64,000 nucleotides of DNA, taken from NCBI GenBank assembly GCA_023665905.1, contig JAMPDA010000003.1, positions 37,716-101,715 on the forward strand, given 5' to 3'. This document shows positions 25,063 to 34,578 of this stretch, piece by piece. How positions within the stretch are numbered: position 1 is the first letter of the stretch; every line of letters starts with the position of its first letter. The notes under the pieces were generated by a model that was not told where the DNA came from, did not search any database, and was given only the letters and a program-made list of their open reading frames with translations. The DNA is from Roseburia sp. GTDB lineage: Bacteria; Bacillota; Clostridia; Christensenellales; Pumilibacteraceae. The translations under genes and the position numbers were made by a program.

Positions 25063-25405
25063 AAGTCGAACTTTTTGCAGTGTTTATCGAGGCGATGAGC
25101 AATCTGCGGATTGTTCCGCAGGCATTTTTCAAATCTTTAACGATAGTTGCATTTGCCAAATGCACGCCGACAAAAAGCTCCAACCAATATTCGGTTTCGT
25201 AGCACTCTTTTAACGCTATTTGCAGTTTTGAAATAAAATCGGCTTTACTTTGGGCATAATTAGCTTCGTGAATATTCGCACCGATCGACGTTGCGGAACG
25301 CTCCAACTGATTTACAAGCGCACTATGCCCTTTGATATTTTCAGTCATGTCTATGACTTTTATCGAAAATTCCATAGACAGATCCGCTAATTTGTTTTCC
25401 CTCAT
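25061..25405 (-). CDS. Four-helix-bundle protein (23S rRNA intervening-sequence protein family)
   Basis: A 114-residue helical protein matching the S23/IVP-like family (TIGR02436): LADLSMEFSIKVIDMTENIKG at the start, QLERSATSIGANIHEAN in the middle and the ALKECYETEYWLELF helix. Members were first seen in intervening sequences of 23S rRNA genes and resemble the Avd accessory protein of diversity-generating retroelements. No rRNA or retroelement is nearby here. A good GGAG lies six bases before the ATG. Directly upstream is a remarkable hairpin array, so gene and array may travel as one unit. Confidence 0.88.
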   Translation of the reverse strand: MRENKLADLSMEFSIKVIDMTENIKGHSALVNQLERSATSIGANIHEANYAQSKADFISKLQIALKECYETEYWLELFVGVHLANATIVKDLKNACGTIRRLLIASINTAKSST

Positions 25406-25426
25406 TTTTATCTCCGTAAAGATGAA

Positions 25427-25574
25427 ATATTGCTATCGCAATATGAAATATCTTCGATATGAAATTGCACACGGTGCAATGAAATAAATTCGCCATTAAT
25501 GTGCGAAGCACATTTCATATTCCGTAAGGAATATTTCATAGTGCAAACTATTTCGCTCGCCGACAGGCGAATTT
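25427..25574. repeat. Array of seven short hairpins
   Basis: Perfect stem-loops follow each other: ATATTGC/GCAATAT (25427-25444), ATATC/GATAT (25448-25460), ATTGCAC/GTGCAAT (25464-25480), then GTGC/GCAC (25501-25511), ATATTCC/GGAATAT (25517-25534), ATAGT/ACTAT (25538-25551), the last group being enclosed by AAATTCGCC/GGCGAATTT (25486-25494, 25566-25574). Spacers read GAAAT on the left and ATTTC on the right, so the array is roughly mirror-symmetric. It sits upstream of the four-helix-bundle gene and downstream of the tRNA terminator. Confidence 0.85.
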
Positions 25575-25579
25575 AATTG

Positions 25580-25610
25580 AAAAACCCCAAGCGATACGCT
25601 CGGGGTTTTT
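25580..25610 (-). terminator. Terminator after initiator tRNA
   Basis: AAAAACCCC (25580-25588) and GGGGTTTTT (25602-25610) with an inner AGC/GCT pair; just two bases past the tRNA 3' end on the minus strand. Confidence 0.9.
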
Positions 25611-25612
25611 CA

Positions 25613-25690
<78 letters not shown>

Positions 25691-25706
25691 TCAAATTACG
25701 TATTCG

Positions 25707-25735
25707 ATTATACAGCATGAACGCCCGTTTGTCAA
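25707..25735 (-). promoter_or_regulatory. Promoter of tRNA-fMet
   Basis: TTGACA (25730-25735), 17 bases, TATAAT (25707-25712) on the minus strand, about 17 bases before the tRNA 5' end. Confidence 0.9.
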
Positions 25736-26007
25736 CCGTTTTACGCATGCGCAAGCGGCATTTTTTGTCGAAAGTACATGCGCTTATATTTTTATATCGC
25801 ACAATTTATAGTTTTATCACATAAATATCCGCCGAAAACCGCGATATTTATGAATTTATATACGGCTTCGGAACATCCGTCGGCGCAAACCATTATGATA
25901 TTATATTACCTGTCGCAATTATCCGTATACAAATATATTTACATGATTCGACATTTTAAAAAATGCCGAACATAAGCTAAAAACAGCACAAAAAATGCTC
26001 AAAATTC
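25736..26007. other. AT-rich intergenic region, no gene seen
   Basis: The stretch between the tRNA promoter and the palindrome ahead of the giant gene is AT-rich. Its short open frames have no ribosome binding site or family resemblance, and I see nothing I can name. Confidence 0.6.
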
Positions 26008-26021
26008 GTTGATTAATCAAC
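26008..26021. promoter_or_regulatory. Perfect 14-bp palindrome upstream of the giant gene promoter
   Basis: GTTGATTAATCAAC is its own reverse complement and ends 28 bases before the -35 box of the 2407-residue protein. It looks like a dimeric regulator site. Confidence 0.5.
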
Positions 26022-26049
26022 ATTAATTTCGTCATATACGTCAAAACCA

Positions 26050-26078
26050 TTGACATTAATGACCGAAAGTGCTATAAT
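26050..26078 (+). promoter_or_regulatory. Promoter of the giant modular protein
   Basis: Consensus TTGACA (26050-26055), 17-base spacer, TATAAT (26073-26078), giving a leader of about 47 bases and a GGAG nine bases before the ATG. Confidence 0.9.
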
Positions 26079-26131
26079 TTGAGCATTAAATCGCAATAGT
26101 CGGCGCGGGTTCCCGTTGCCGCGGAGTATAA

Positions 26132-29100
26132 ATGACAAATCAATCGTTAATGAAGCCCAAATCTGTGCTTACAAAGCGCAGAAAAGTTATAGCATTTTTG
26201 CTGGCGACCATACTGACCGTCGCAATAGTCACCGGATTTTCGTCCGGCTTTGACAGCGACGGCACCATATACACGCCGGACGGCGAGCGCATCGTCATGT
26301 GGGACGCTCTCCCCTCGTCCGGCTCGCCCGAAGATTACGACCTGATCTCCAACATCAAGTACGCCGCGCAGAGGATATACACGGCTAAATACTTCAAAGG
26401 CGTCACGGACGGCAAGGTCGTCGCAAACGTCGGACTCGGGATCAAGTACACGCAAAACGTTCACAACACGCGCGTCGTAAAAGACGGCAAGGTTTTTTCG
26501 GAAGCCATATCTTCTTCCGCCGCAAAAAGCGTGGCGGAACAGAAATACATCGAAGGCACAACGGTGCTGTATCGCCCGTCAACGAGCATAAACGGCGGCA
26601 GCGCCACTTTTGCCGACTCCGTGTACAAAATGCCGATGGAAGAATTCTATCGTTCCTACGGCTCTGTACCGGTCGAGCTCAGCAAGTACATCATCAACGA
26701 ACAGACTATACTTTCCGTCACGGACGAAAACGCGTCGGCGCGCTCGTCTGTCAATGCGGCAAGGCGCAACGCGGCGGAGAGCGCCGACTCCGAAAACGGC
26801 GAAGATGGCGCCGCCGTCAAGTTCGAAGTGCCGCAATCGCTCGTCGCGGACGAAAACGGGCACTACAGGGTCACGCTCGAGCTCGACGCGACGGAAGCGT
26901 CCAAATACTATCGCAACGAGGTCCGCACCCTCGGCGGCGCCGACCAAAACCCCGTATTCGATTCGATATCCGTCACCATAGAGATCGACGAGCGCTGGTA
27001 TCCCGTAACGGTCACTTCCGTCGAGAAGTACGCGATAGCGATACCCATGCTCGGCGCAATGGACTGCACGGGCACGCTTACGGAAGTGTTTTCCGATTTC
27101 GACATAGACGGCGAGATCCCCGAATACGACTTCTTTATGCAGCACATCGATTCCACCAATACCGATATAGTCCAGAACCTTTCGCCTGCGGACTATCTCG
27201 CCAACGCATTTGCCGGATATCTCGACGGCTCGAGCGATCTCGTCCTTTCGGCGGACGTCGAGATCGGCGACATCAAGCTCGACGGCATCAAGGTGTCCGC
27301 CAACCTCGGCACGATGAACGTAAAGGCGAAATACGACAGCCTGTACGTGGAATACGCCGGCGACAAGGTGTACGTCACTCTTAACGACATCAAGGGCTAC
27401 ATAGCCACGGACAAAGCGGCAAAGCTCGCCGACGACGAGGCGATAAAAGCGCTGATATCCGGCATTACGCTTCCCGATTTCAACAGTCTTTTGGGCGGCG
27501 ACATACTCACCACGCTGTTTGCCGACTGCGAAAAGACGACCGAGGACGGTATTACGCGCATACGTCTGCCGTTCAAGCTCGCCGACTTCGATATCGACGC
27601 GTCGCTGTACATCAAGGACGAGGACATGTCGCTGGTGTCTATAGAGGGCACGGTCAAAGCGTACGGTCAAAACATCAAAATAAATACAAAGCCCATAAAA
27701 GCTCCGCGCTTCCCCGCCGTCGATTCGACGTACGCCGATCTTTCGGGCGTGCTCGACTTTGTGCCGGACGCCGTCAGGACCGCAACGGGCAACACCTACG
27801 GCGTAAGCGGAACGGTGTCGGCAATGGGCTACACCGTCGGCATAGACGCGTATATCGACCGCACGAACGGCATTGCGGCGGACGCGGATATATCCGTGCT
27901 CGGGCAGACTGTCAACGTAAAGTACGTAAACGATAAGATATACGTTTCCGTCGGCAACATCAAGTTCGGCGGCACGGCCGACGAGCTCCCCGATCTTATC
28001 GAAGCGGTCGCAAAGCTCGCGGATATCGACATACAGTCGATAAATTCGCTGATGCCCATGATAAAAGCCATGCTTCCGAGCACTGTAAGCGACTATTTGA
28101 GCATGCTAAATTCCCTCGAAGTCGTTGACGGCAACACGCTCAAAGCAAAACTCAATCTCATAGCCGTTCCTGCGAATATAACGATAACGCGCGGCAACGG
28201 CCGCATAACAGGCGTGAACTTCGACGTAAAAGTCGATACCGCGTTCGGCACAAAAACGATAAAGCTCGACGCTTCGGCGCGCCTCGCTCTTTCCGCGCCG
28301 ACCGCGCGCGCGATCACACCCGTCGGCGAGTACGTCACGTTCGGCGAACTCACCGACACGGTAACGGCGCTTCAGCCGTACGCGGACGCGACGGCGTACT
28401 CGGTCACGCTCGGCGGTTCCGTCGCCGCGGACGGCAAAACGTACCCGATAAGCGGCACGGTGTATATCGACCGCACCGACGACGGCGTAGCGGCGGACGG
28501 CACATTGACCGCGCTCGGTCAAACCGTCGGCGTAAGATATTTCGGCGACGTCATCTATCTCTCCGTCGGCAATGTAAAGGTCAAGCTTGCCGCGGCGGAC
28601 ATAAACGACATACTTTCCGCCCTGCGCGAAACGGGCATAGACGTTCCCAACATCGGCGCGATGACGGATATTTCCGACCTGTCCGACACGCTGGATAAAG
28701 CGCTCGACGCCGTGTATTCGCTGAAAGTGCTCAGCGACGGCAAGCTCGAAGTCGTGTTCGATATCGACGGCTACAAAGTAAAGCTCACTGCCGATCCCGA
28801 TACGGGCGCAGTCACGGCGCTCGGCAACGTCTACGGCGTTGCGCTGGATATTTCCGCGACGCTTAATATAGAAAGCGAACTGCGCGGGATCGCGCAGCCG
28901 TCCTCGCCTGCCGACTATCTCGACGCCGCACAGCTTACCGCGGCGCTCCCCACTATCAGCGACATCATAGAAAAGAACGGCGTTACGGCGACGCTCGCGC
29001 TCGACGCAGGCGACATCGAATATCGCGCGACTGCGGATATATCAACGGACGGCGCGATAAGGTTAGCGCACGCGCAAGGCTCGCTGCCTATCGACGTGAC

Positions 29101-32100
29101 GTATGTAAACGGCACAGCGTATATCGCCTACGGCGACATACTGCTGTCCGGCACGATAGCCGACATAAAGTCCGCGCTTTCCATGCAGTCGCTTATGGAT
29201 CTTCTGCCCGAAAGCGCGCTGTCTGTCATCGACGAAATAACGGGCATGTTAGACGGCATGGATATACAGACCGCGCTTCAGACCGCGCTGTCCGCCGTAA
29301 AGAGCGTCGCGCTCGACAGCGGTGTGATAAATATAGCCGTGGAATACAACGGCGTCGGCGTTTCCGTTTCCGCGCCCAAAGCCCTTTCCGCGCTGTCGAT
29401 CTCGGCGAGCGTAAACGATCTCGATATTTCCGCCGCCGTAACGGGCATCACGGGCAAGACGGTCGCCGTATCGACGCCTTCGGGCAGCTACGCGCGCATT
29501 TCCGACCTGCTCGCCGCGGCTTCGACGGCGCTCCCTCTCGCAACAGAAGAGGCGTTTGAAATTGCGATAAACGCAACACTGTCCGACGTAGCCGTTGACG
29601 GCGCTGTATATCTCAAGATAGGCAAGACATTGGCGGACACTTCGGCGGACGCAAGTCTCACCGTCGGCGACCTGCCCGTGACCATGCGCCTTTTGAACAA
29701 GACGCTGTATGTTTCCGCAGGCAGTGTGCGCGTGCAGGAGCAGCTCTCGCGCGCGGCAGTGCTCGCTATCGCCGAGCGCCTCGACGACGCGATCGACGGC
29801 GCGTACGACGGCGCGTACGACTTAGTGACGAAGCTGATCGAAAGTATAGATAACTTCAGCATAACGGCGCTCGCCGACAGCGCTGCCCTATCCTCCGTCG
29901 CCGACGGCTTTAAAGCGACGGTCGATCTGACGGACAGCGGGCTCGACGTGACGGCGGATATAACCGCAACCGTAAGCGACGGCGCGCTCTCCGCGCTCGC
30001 AGTGAGCGTCGAAGCGTTCGGTATAGACGCGGCACTCGACTTCGACGTGACGGCGGAAGCCGACGCGTCTATCGCCCTTACCGCAACGTCCGTGACTTTC
30101 GCCAAAGGCGACACGCAGATAAGCCTACCCGACCTCGCCATTTCCGTCGGCGGCACGCAACCCAAGACGGTAACGCCTATAGCGAACTGCGCTCCGCTGT
30201 ACTCCGTGATAGACGTCGTTCCGCCCGTGCTCTCGCTCGCAAGCGGCGCCAAGGGCGCGAATACAATAACCATCGATCTCGGCGCGTACGCGCTCACCTC
30301 CGCAAACAAGCGGACGGATATAGACGGCAATGTTACGCTCAAGCTCGACCCGAACACGCTCGCCCTGACTGCGGCGGACGCGGAGATAAAGCTGTTCAAG
30401 GGCACCGACGCCGAAGAATCCGTGTACGTCACGTACGTAAACAAAGTGCTGTATCTCTCGAGCGGCAACATAAAGCTCAAGTTCAACTTCAACAGCGCCA
30501 CCGATAAACAACGCCTGTACGATGTGCTCGAAAAGCATTTACCGGCATACATGAGCGACGAGATAGCCAAGCTGTTCAAGCTCAAAACGGGCGACAGCGT
30601 GCTCAGCGAAATGCTGCTGCTCAAAAATCGCTTTGTCGAGATCAAAAACGCCGACAAAGACGTCGATCGTATAATATCCCTGCTGTTCTCCGAGCTCAAC
30701 GGGCTGAGCGGCGAAAGCGCCGTAAAGAAGATAGCGGATATGGCGTCGCTGTCCGCCGACGACCGAGGCAACGTCATAGTGACGATAAGCGCGCTCGGTT
30801 TGGATATTAATGTCAAACCCGCCGTAGACAGAGCGCGCGACATAGTCACTTCGGCAAAGGTGTACACTTCCGTAAGCCTGCTCGACGGGCTGTACTTCGA
30901 CATGACGGCGAGCGGAATAACCTTCGGCGGCGACGCGGCCACGACAATAAGCGCTCCTGCGGACGCCGACGCGTATTTATCCGTAGCGGAGTTCGCGGAA
31001 ATAATAGAGAGCGCATATAATACGGTATCGTCCAAGGACAAAGCCGGCAATATCACTTTCGAGCTAAAGACGTTCGACTTCGACTACGACATTTTCGAGC
31101 TGGAAACGAAAAAGGAAGACGACGGCGAAACCGTCCTGCTCAACGATAAGGGCAAACCCGTCTATGCAACGGACAAACTCGGCAGGAACAAGCCGCTCTT
31201 AGACGCAGACAAAAACAAGGTAATAGCCAAAAAAGTGTACGTGTACAACGCCGATTCCAAGGTTTCCGCAGTAAAAGGCAAACTCGTAAAGGACGGAACG
31301 ACCGGCAAATACAAGGTAAACCTCGAAGCGCACATCGTAATAGACATCAAGACCCCTTCCGTCAATTCCGAAAACGAAACAGTCTTTACGTCCAAAGTCG
31401 GCATGCCGATACAGATCGACGCGTACGTTGTGAACAACGCCGACTATCCCAAAGGCATGGCGTTTATCGATTACGGCGAGCTCGACGGCAACGGCAAGGT
31501 CACGAACGGCGAACGCATATCTATGGACTACGAGTCGTTGATGCAGATCGCAGTGTCCGCGCTCGAGATAATGGGCGTAAACGACGCGTTAAGCTCCGAC
31601 GCCGATACAGACGACACAACCGACGCGTTCAGCGAATTCATAGACCAATACCGTCAGGATATAGACACTACGGTATTCGAATCGATGGATATAGGTCTGG
31701 ACGAGATCCGCAAAATGCTCAAGAACGGCGTTATCGCGGCGCGCAATATCTTCTCCGCAAAAGCGGATATAAAGTCCGCCTGGACCGAGATCAAGACCGC
31801 CGGCGATGAACTTCCCGAAGGCACAAAGGCGACGGACGTCCTCAAAGCTCGCCTGCCCGAGATCAAGACCCTTGCAAAGCGCGCGCTCGATAGCGTCACA
31901 GCCGCCAAAGCCGCACTCACTAAGAGCAAAACGACGTCGCCCGCGACGCCCGATAACGTAATAAACGGCGGCCTGTACAAGAACGTGGTCAACGCCGTAA
32001 CGCTTAGCAAAAACGATAGCACGCTTTCCGCCGAAATAGATAACGCGATCGCAACGAACACGACCGGCACGGCGGCCGTCGCCGTCACGCAAAAAGGCGT

Positions 32101-33355
32101 CGTTATAGACAGTATCGAAGTAGACGGGCTGGATGTAAATACACAGCGGCTCAACACGTTCGAGGCGGTGTTCGACGCCGGCACGGAAATAGACGATATA
32201 AAACTGCCTACAGGCTACAATACGGCTACATCGACTTCCGCGTACTCCGACTTTGCCAACATCAAGCACCTGCTGTTCGACATAATGAACACCGCAAACA
32301 TGATGGAATTCGAGATCGGCGGCGGCGCAAACGACAAGATAACAATGTCGTTGCACCTCGGTCAACTCCCGTTGAAAGACGTCGATATAGAGTACCGCGC
32401 CAAAGTAAAGATAATCGATCAGGGCGTCGGCAAAACGCCGAGGTACAAGACCGCGGCGGATATAGAGCTACGCGTGCACGGCGCGCACACCAATGCCGGC
32501 AGATTAACTGTATTCCTCGTGCCCGAGTGCACCACTCGCCTGTTCTTCTACGACAACGTCATCTATTTGCATGGCGTCGATAGCTGGGACGGTGTTGTGG
32601 ATTTCTACGATTGGAAATATCATTACTCTTATAATGTCAATTACAAGGACACCATGTTTACGGTAGCCGACTTTAAGGCAATGTTCAAAGGCGATAAAGG
32701 CATAGACAATATGTTCAAGGAGTTTATTTTCCGCCTTGTTCCGCTCAAAGAAAACTTAGTCGTCAATATCCATGACGAGATAATAAAAGCCGTCAAAAAT
32801 TCGGGCAAAGCCGATCCGACGATGAAGACGTTTGCGCAGATATTCAAGAGCTATACCTATTCCGGCGGCAAGCACGAGGCGGTCATCGGGCTCAAAGAGC
32901 TCGCTCTCGATAATAGCCTCGCCGACGTTACGCTGACACTGACGGGCGCAAACAACGCGGCCGACGATACGAATATCCGCGATAACTATGTATCGAATTT
33001 GCACGCGGAAACGACTTTTGCGAGTATCGCGACGCTCACTTTGGACGCTACGCTCGACAATACGAGCACGCCTATAAAGTATTACACGGATGCGGAATTT
33101 ACGGAGCCCTCACCCGATAACGCAAAGACGAAATACTCCCGAGCGGAGCTCGAAAGCACGGGACTTTCCGCGACGACTATAGACGGCAAAGCGTACTCGA
33201 TAGACGGCAAGCCGTGCAAGGACAACGCAAACGTGTCGAGCATTATCGACACCCTGCTCGCCGTAGTCACCAAGGACGCCAAAGGCAATATCACAGGTCT
33301 TACAAACCGCACAGGCGGCATTGCCTGGGAGCGTCTGTGGGCGCAAACCGCCTGA
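26132..33355 (+). CDS. Giant exported protein with tandem repeated modules
   Basis: A 2407-residue protein of unknown function. A basic N-terminus leads to one hydrophobic segment (about residues 19-37), a signal or anchor. From about residue 370 to 1640 at least six related modules follow, each marked by a core such as VKYVNDKIYVSVGNIK (near 595), VRYFGDVIYLSVGNVK (800), VTYVNGTAYIAYGDI (988), MRLLNKTLYVSAGSV (1184) and VTYVNKVLYLSSGNIK (1432), with a diverged first copy near 405. Spacing is 190-250 residues. The sequences are rich in Ala, Asp, Thr and Val and alternate in a beta-strand fashion. The last 750 residues are a different, partly helical region that ends with a possible seventh core near 2137. 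No LPXTG or other sorting motif is seen at the C-terminus. Promoter and ribosome binding site are strong. Confidence 0.85.
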   Translation: MTNQSLMKPKSVLTKRRKVIAFLLATILTVAIVTGFSSGFDSDGTIYTPDGERIVMWDALPSSGSPEDYDLISNIKYAAQRIYTAKYFKGVTDGKVVANVGLGIKYTQNVHNTRVVKDGKVFSEAISSSAAKSVAEQKYIEGTTVLYRPSTSINGGSATFADSVYKMPMEEFYRSYGSVPVELSKYIINEQTILSVTDENASARSSVNAARRNAAESADSENGEDGAAVKFEVPQSLVADENGHYRVTLELDATEASKYYRNEVRTLGGADQNPVFDSISVTIEIDERWYPVTVTSVEKYAIAIPMLGAMDCTGTLTEVFSDFDIDGEIPEYDFFMQHIDSTNTDIVQNLSPADYLANAFAGYLDGSSDLVLSADVEIGDIKLDGIKVSANLGTMNVKAKYDSLYVEYAGDKVYVTLNDIKGYIATDKAAKLADDEAIKALISGITLPDFNSLLGGDILTTLFADCEKTTEDGITRIRLPFKLADFDIDASLYIKDEDMSLVSIEGTVKAYGQNIKINTKPIKAPRFPAVDSTYADLSGVLDFVPDAVRTATGNTYGVSGTVSAMGYTVGIDAYIDRTNGIAADADISVLGQTVNVKYVNDKIYVSVGNIKFGGTADELPDLIEAVAKLADIDIQSINSLMPMIKAMLPSTVSDYLSMLNSLEVVDGNTLKAKLNLIAVPANITITRGNGRITGVNFDVKVDTAFGTKTIKLDASARLALSAPTARAITPVGEYVTFGELTDTVTALQPYADATAYSVTLGGSVAADGKTYPISGTVYIDRTDDGVAADGTLTALGQTVGVRYFGDVIYLSVGNVKVKLAAADINDILSALRETGIDVPNIGAMTDISDLSDTLDKALDAVYSLKVLSDGKLEVVFDIDGYKVKLTADPDTGAVTALGNVYGVALDISATLNIESELRGIAQPSSPADYLDAAQLTAALPTISDIIEKNGVTATLALDAGDIEYRATADISTDGAIRLAHAQGSLPIDVTYVNGTAYIAYGDILLSGTIADIKSALSMQSLMDLLPESALSVIDEITGMLDGMDIQTALQTALSAVKSVALDSGVINIAVEYNGVGVSVSAPKALSALSISASVNDLDISAAVTGITGKTVAVSTPSGSYARISDLLAAASTALPLATEEAFEIAINATLSDVAVDGAVYLKIGKTLADTSADASLTVGDLPVTMRLLNKTLYVSAGSVRVQEQLSRAAVLAIAERLDDAIDGAYDGAYDLVTKLIESIDNFSITALADSAALSSVADGFKATVDLTDSGLDVTADITATVSDGALSALAVSVEAFGIDAALDFDVTAEADASIALTATSVTFAKGDTQISLPDLAISVGGTQPKTVTPIANCAPLYSVIDVVPPVLSLASGAKGANTITIDLGAYALTSANKRTDIDGNVTLKLDPNTLALTAADAEIKLFKGTDAEESVYVTYVNKVLYLSSGNIKLKFNFNSATDKQRLYDVLEKHLPAYMSDEIAKLFKLKTGDSVLSEMLLLKNRFVEIKNADKDVDRIISLLFSELNGLSGESAVKKIADMASLSADDRGNVIVTISALGLDINVKPAVDRARDIVTSAKVYTSVSLLDGLYFDMTASGITFGGDAATTISAPADADAYLSVAEFAEIIESAYNTVSSKDKAGNITFELKTFDFDYDIFELETKKEDDGETVLLNDKGKPVYATDKLGRNKPLLDADKNKVIAKKVYVYNADSKVSAVKGKLVKDGTTGKYKVNLEAHIVIDIKTPSVNSENETVFTSKVGMPIQIDAYVVNNADYPKGMAFIDYGELDGNGKVTNGERISMDYESLMQIAVSALEIMGVNDALSSDADTDDTTDAFSEFIDQYRQDIDTTVFESMDIGLDEIRKMLKNGVIAARNIFSAKADIKSAWTEIKTAGDELPEGTKATDVLKARLPEIKTLAKRALDSVTAAKAALTKSKTTSPATPDNVINGGLYKNVVNAVTLSKNDSTLSAEIDNAIATNTTGTAAVAVTQKGVVIDSIEVDGLDVNTQRLNTFEAVFDAGTEIDDIKLPTGYNTATSTSAYSDFANIKHLLFDIMNTANMMEFEIGGGANDKITMSLHLGQLPLKDVDIEYRAKVKIIDQGVGKTPRYKTAADIELRVHGAHTNAGRLTVFLVPECTTRLFFYDNVIYLHGVDSWDGVVDFYDWKYHYSYNVNYKDTMFTVADFKAMFKGDKGIDNMFKEFIFRLVPLKENLVVNIHDEIIKAVKNSGKADPTMKTFAQIFKSYTYSGGKHEAVIGLKELALDNSLADVTLTLTGANNAADDTNIRDNYVSNLHAETTFASIATLTLDATLDNTSTPIKYYTDAEFTEPSPDNAKTKYSRAELESTGLSATTIDGKAYSIDGKPCKDNANVSSIIDTLLAVVTKDAKGNITGLTNRTGGIAWERLWAQTA

Positions 33356-33392
33356 CGGCAACATAAAAGCAACATTAAAGGGCATACGCTTT

Positions 33393-33606
33393 ATTCGAGG
33401 AACATTTTTGCCCGCTTGCGGGAGCAAAAATGTGACGTCGACAAATTTGGTGTAATACCCCGCCGCTTGCGGCGGAACACCCGTAGGGTGCTCCAGAGCA
33501 AGCATACGCACAATTACAAGCGAGAACGTAAGCAATGTTTCGTGCAACATTTGGTTGCCGTGCGGGTCCAGGGCTTGCCCTGGGGTATAATACCTAATTT
33601 ATTTCA
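33393..33606 (-). repeat. Multi-hairpin repeat, copy 2 (inverted relative to copies 1 and 3)
   Basis: Reverse-complement copy of the 13061-13265 repeat. It has perfect hairpins CATTTTTGC/GCAAAAATG, GCCGC/GCGGC, CACCC/GGGTG and CCAGGGC/GCCCTGG. It fills nearly all of the gap between the giant gene and the asparaginase gene and could act as a bidirectional terminator. Confidence 0.9.
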
Positions 33607-33672
33607 AGCATATGCCCTTTTCGTTTAAAGATTTACTGCGCGGATACCCGAAATTTCGGTTTCCGCTTTTTG

Positions 33673-34578
33673 CTATCGCTCTTTTACGATCTCGCCGCAG
33701 GCGTTCTTTTTTACGAACGCGGTGAGATCCTTAACGTTGTTCTTTACGCCTATCAACAGCTTTACATACAGCGCGGTCTGCGTTATTCCGTGGCACTGTA
33801 TAACGTTGGGAGCGAGCTCGCCGTCGCCGTACTTTTTCCGTCCTGCGGTGAGATATATCGGTATATCGGGATATCGCGACGCAAACTTATCGAACTCGCC
33901 GGCGTTGACCCGTCCCGAATGATACGCGACTTGGACCACCGCCTTATATCCGCGCATGTCGTAAGCGGCGTAATTCATTCCGACGTACGGCAAAACGCAC
34001 AGCACCGTGTTCTCCACGCTCTGTAGGTCGAAGTCCATACCGTGCATGACGCCCGTGTCGCTAAACGTGCTGTTGCCTATGGAAAAATAGAAGTCCTCGT
34101 GCATGTGCGCAGGCACGAGCCGCGCGCCGTGGTGTATGCGCACGACCGCGCCGGGGTTTTTGTACATAACATACACGCCCGACCTTTTTTGCGCAATAAA
34201 ACTCTTGGCGGCGTTCAGCACGTCGAAGCCGTTGCTGTAGTCGTCCGTAAGCGGTTCGTCCGCCGCGCAGAGCACGATGGGTATACCCGTGTCGCAAAAC
34301 GCGTACGCAAGATACGCAGACAAAAACGCCAGAGTGTCCGTGCCGTGCGTCACGATAACGCCGTCGGCGCCGACGGCGGCGCGCTCGATAATGCCCTTGA
34401 GCTTAAAAAAGTCGCCGAAGCCTATGCCGGCGCTGTGTATTTTGAATTGGCTGAAAACCTCGTTCGCGCCGATGATGTCCGCGATCTGCGCCGTCGCCGC
34501 GTCGGAAATGACTATTGCGCCGTCGCCGTCCAAGCGACTGCCTATAGTGCCGCCGGTCGCCACAAGATTGATCTTCAT
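33673..34578 (-). CDS. L-asparaginase
   Basis: A 301-residue cytoplasmic asparaginase that hydrolyses asparagine to aspartate and ammonia. The two catalytic threonine motifs are seen: VATGGTIGSRLDG at the N-terminus and VTHGTDTLAF near residue 80. The start is ATG 34578, preceded by AAAGGAGGG; longer in-frame versions have no support. The start overlaps the NUDIX stop as ATGA, so the two are translationally coupled. No signal peptide is present, which favours the low-affinity type I group. Confidence 0.92.
   Translation of the reverse strand: MKINLVATGGTIGSRLDGDGAIVISDAATAQIADIIGANEVFSQFKIHSAGIGFGDFFKLKGIIERAAVGADGVIVTHGTDTLAFLSAYLAYAFCDTGIPIVLCAADEPLTDDYSNGFDVLNAAKSFIAQKRSGVYVMYKNPGAVVRIHHGARLVPAHMHEDFYFSIGNSTFSDTGVMHGMDFDLQSVENTVLCVLPYVGMNYAAYDMRGYKAVVQVAYHSGRVNAGEFDKFASRYPDIPIYLTAGRKKYGDGELAPNVIQCHGITQTALYVKLLIGVKNNVKDLTAFVKKNACGEIVKER

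Noticed and set aside
25778..25975. A 65-codon frame upstream of the giant gene
   Set aside because: No ribosome binding site, AT-rich biased composition and no likeness to a known family.
26132..33355. Cell-wall (LPXTG) anchored adhesin call for the giant protein
   Set aside because: The C-terminus has neither an LPXTG-like motif nor a hydrophobic segment and basic tail; only the N-terminal hydrophobic segment is present.
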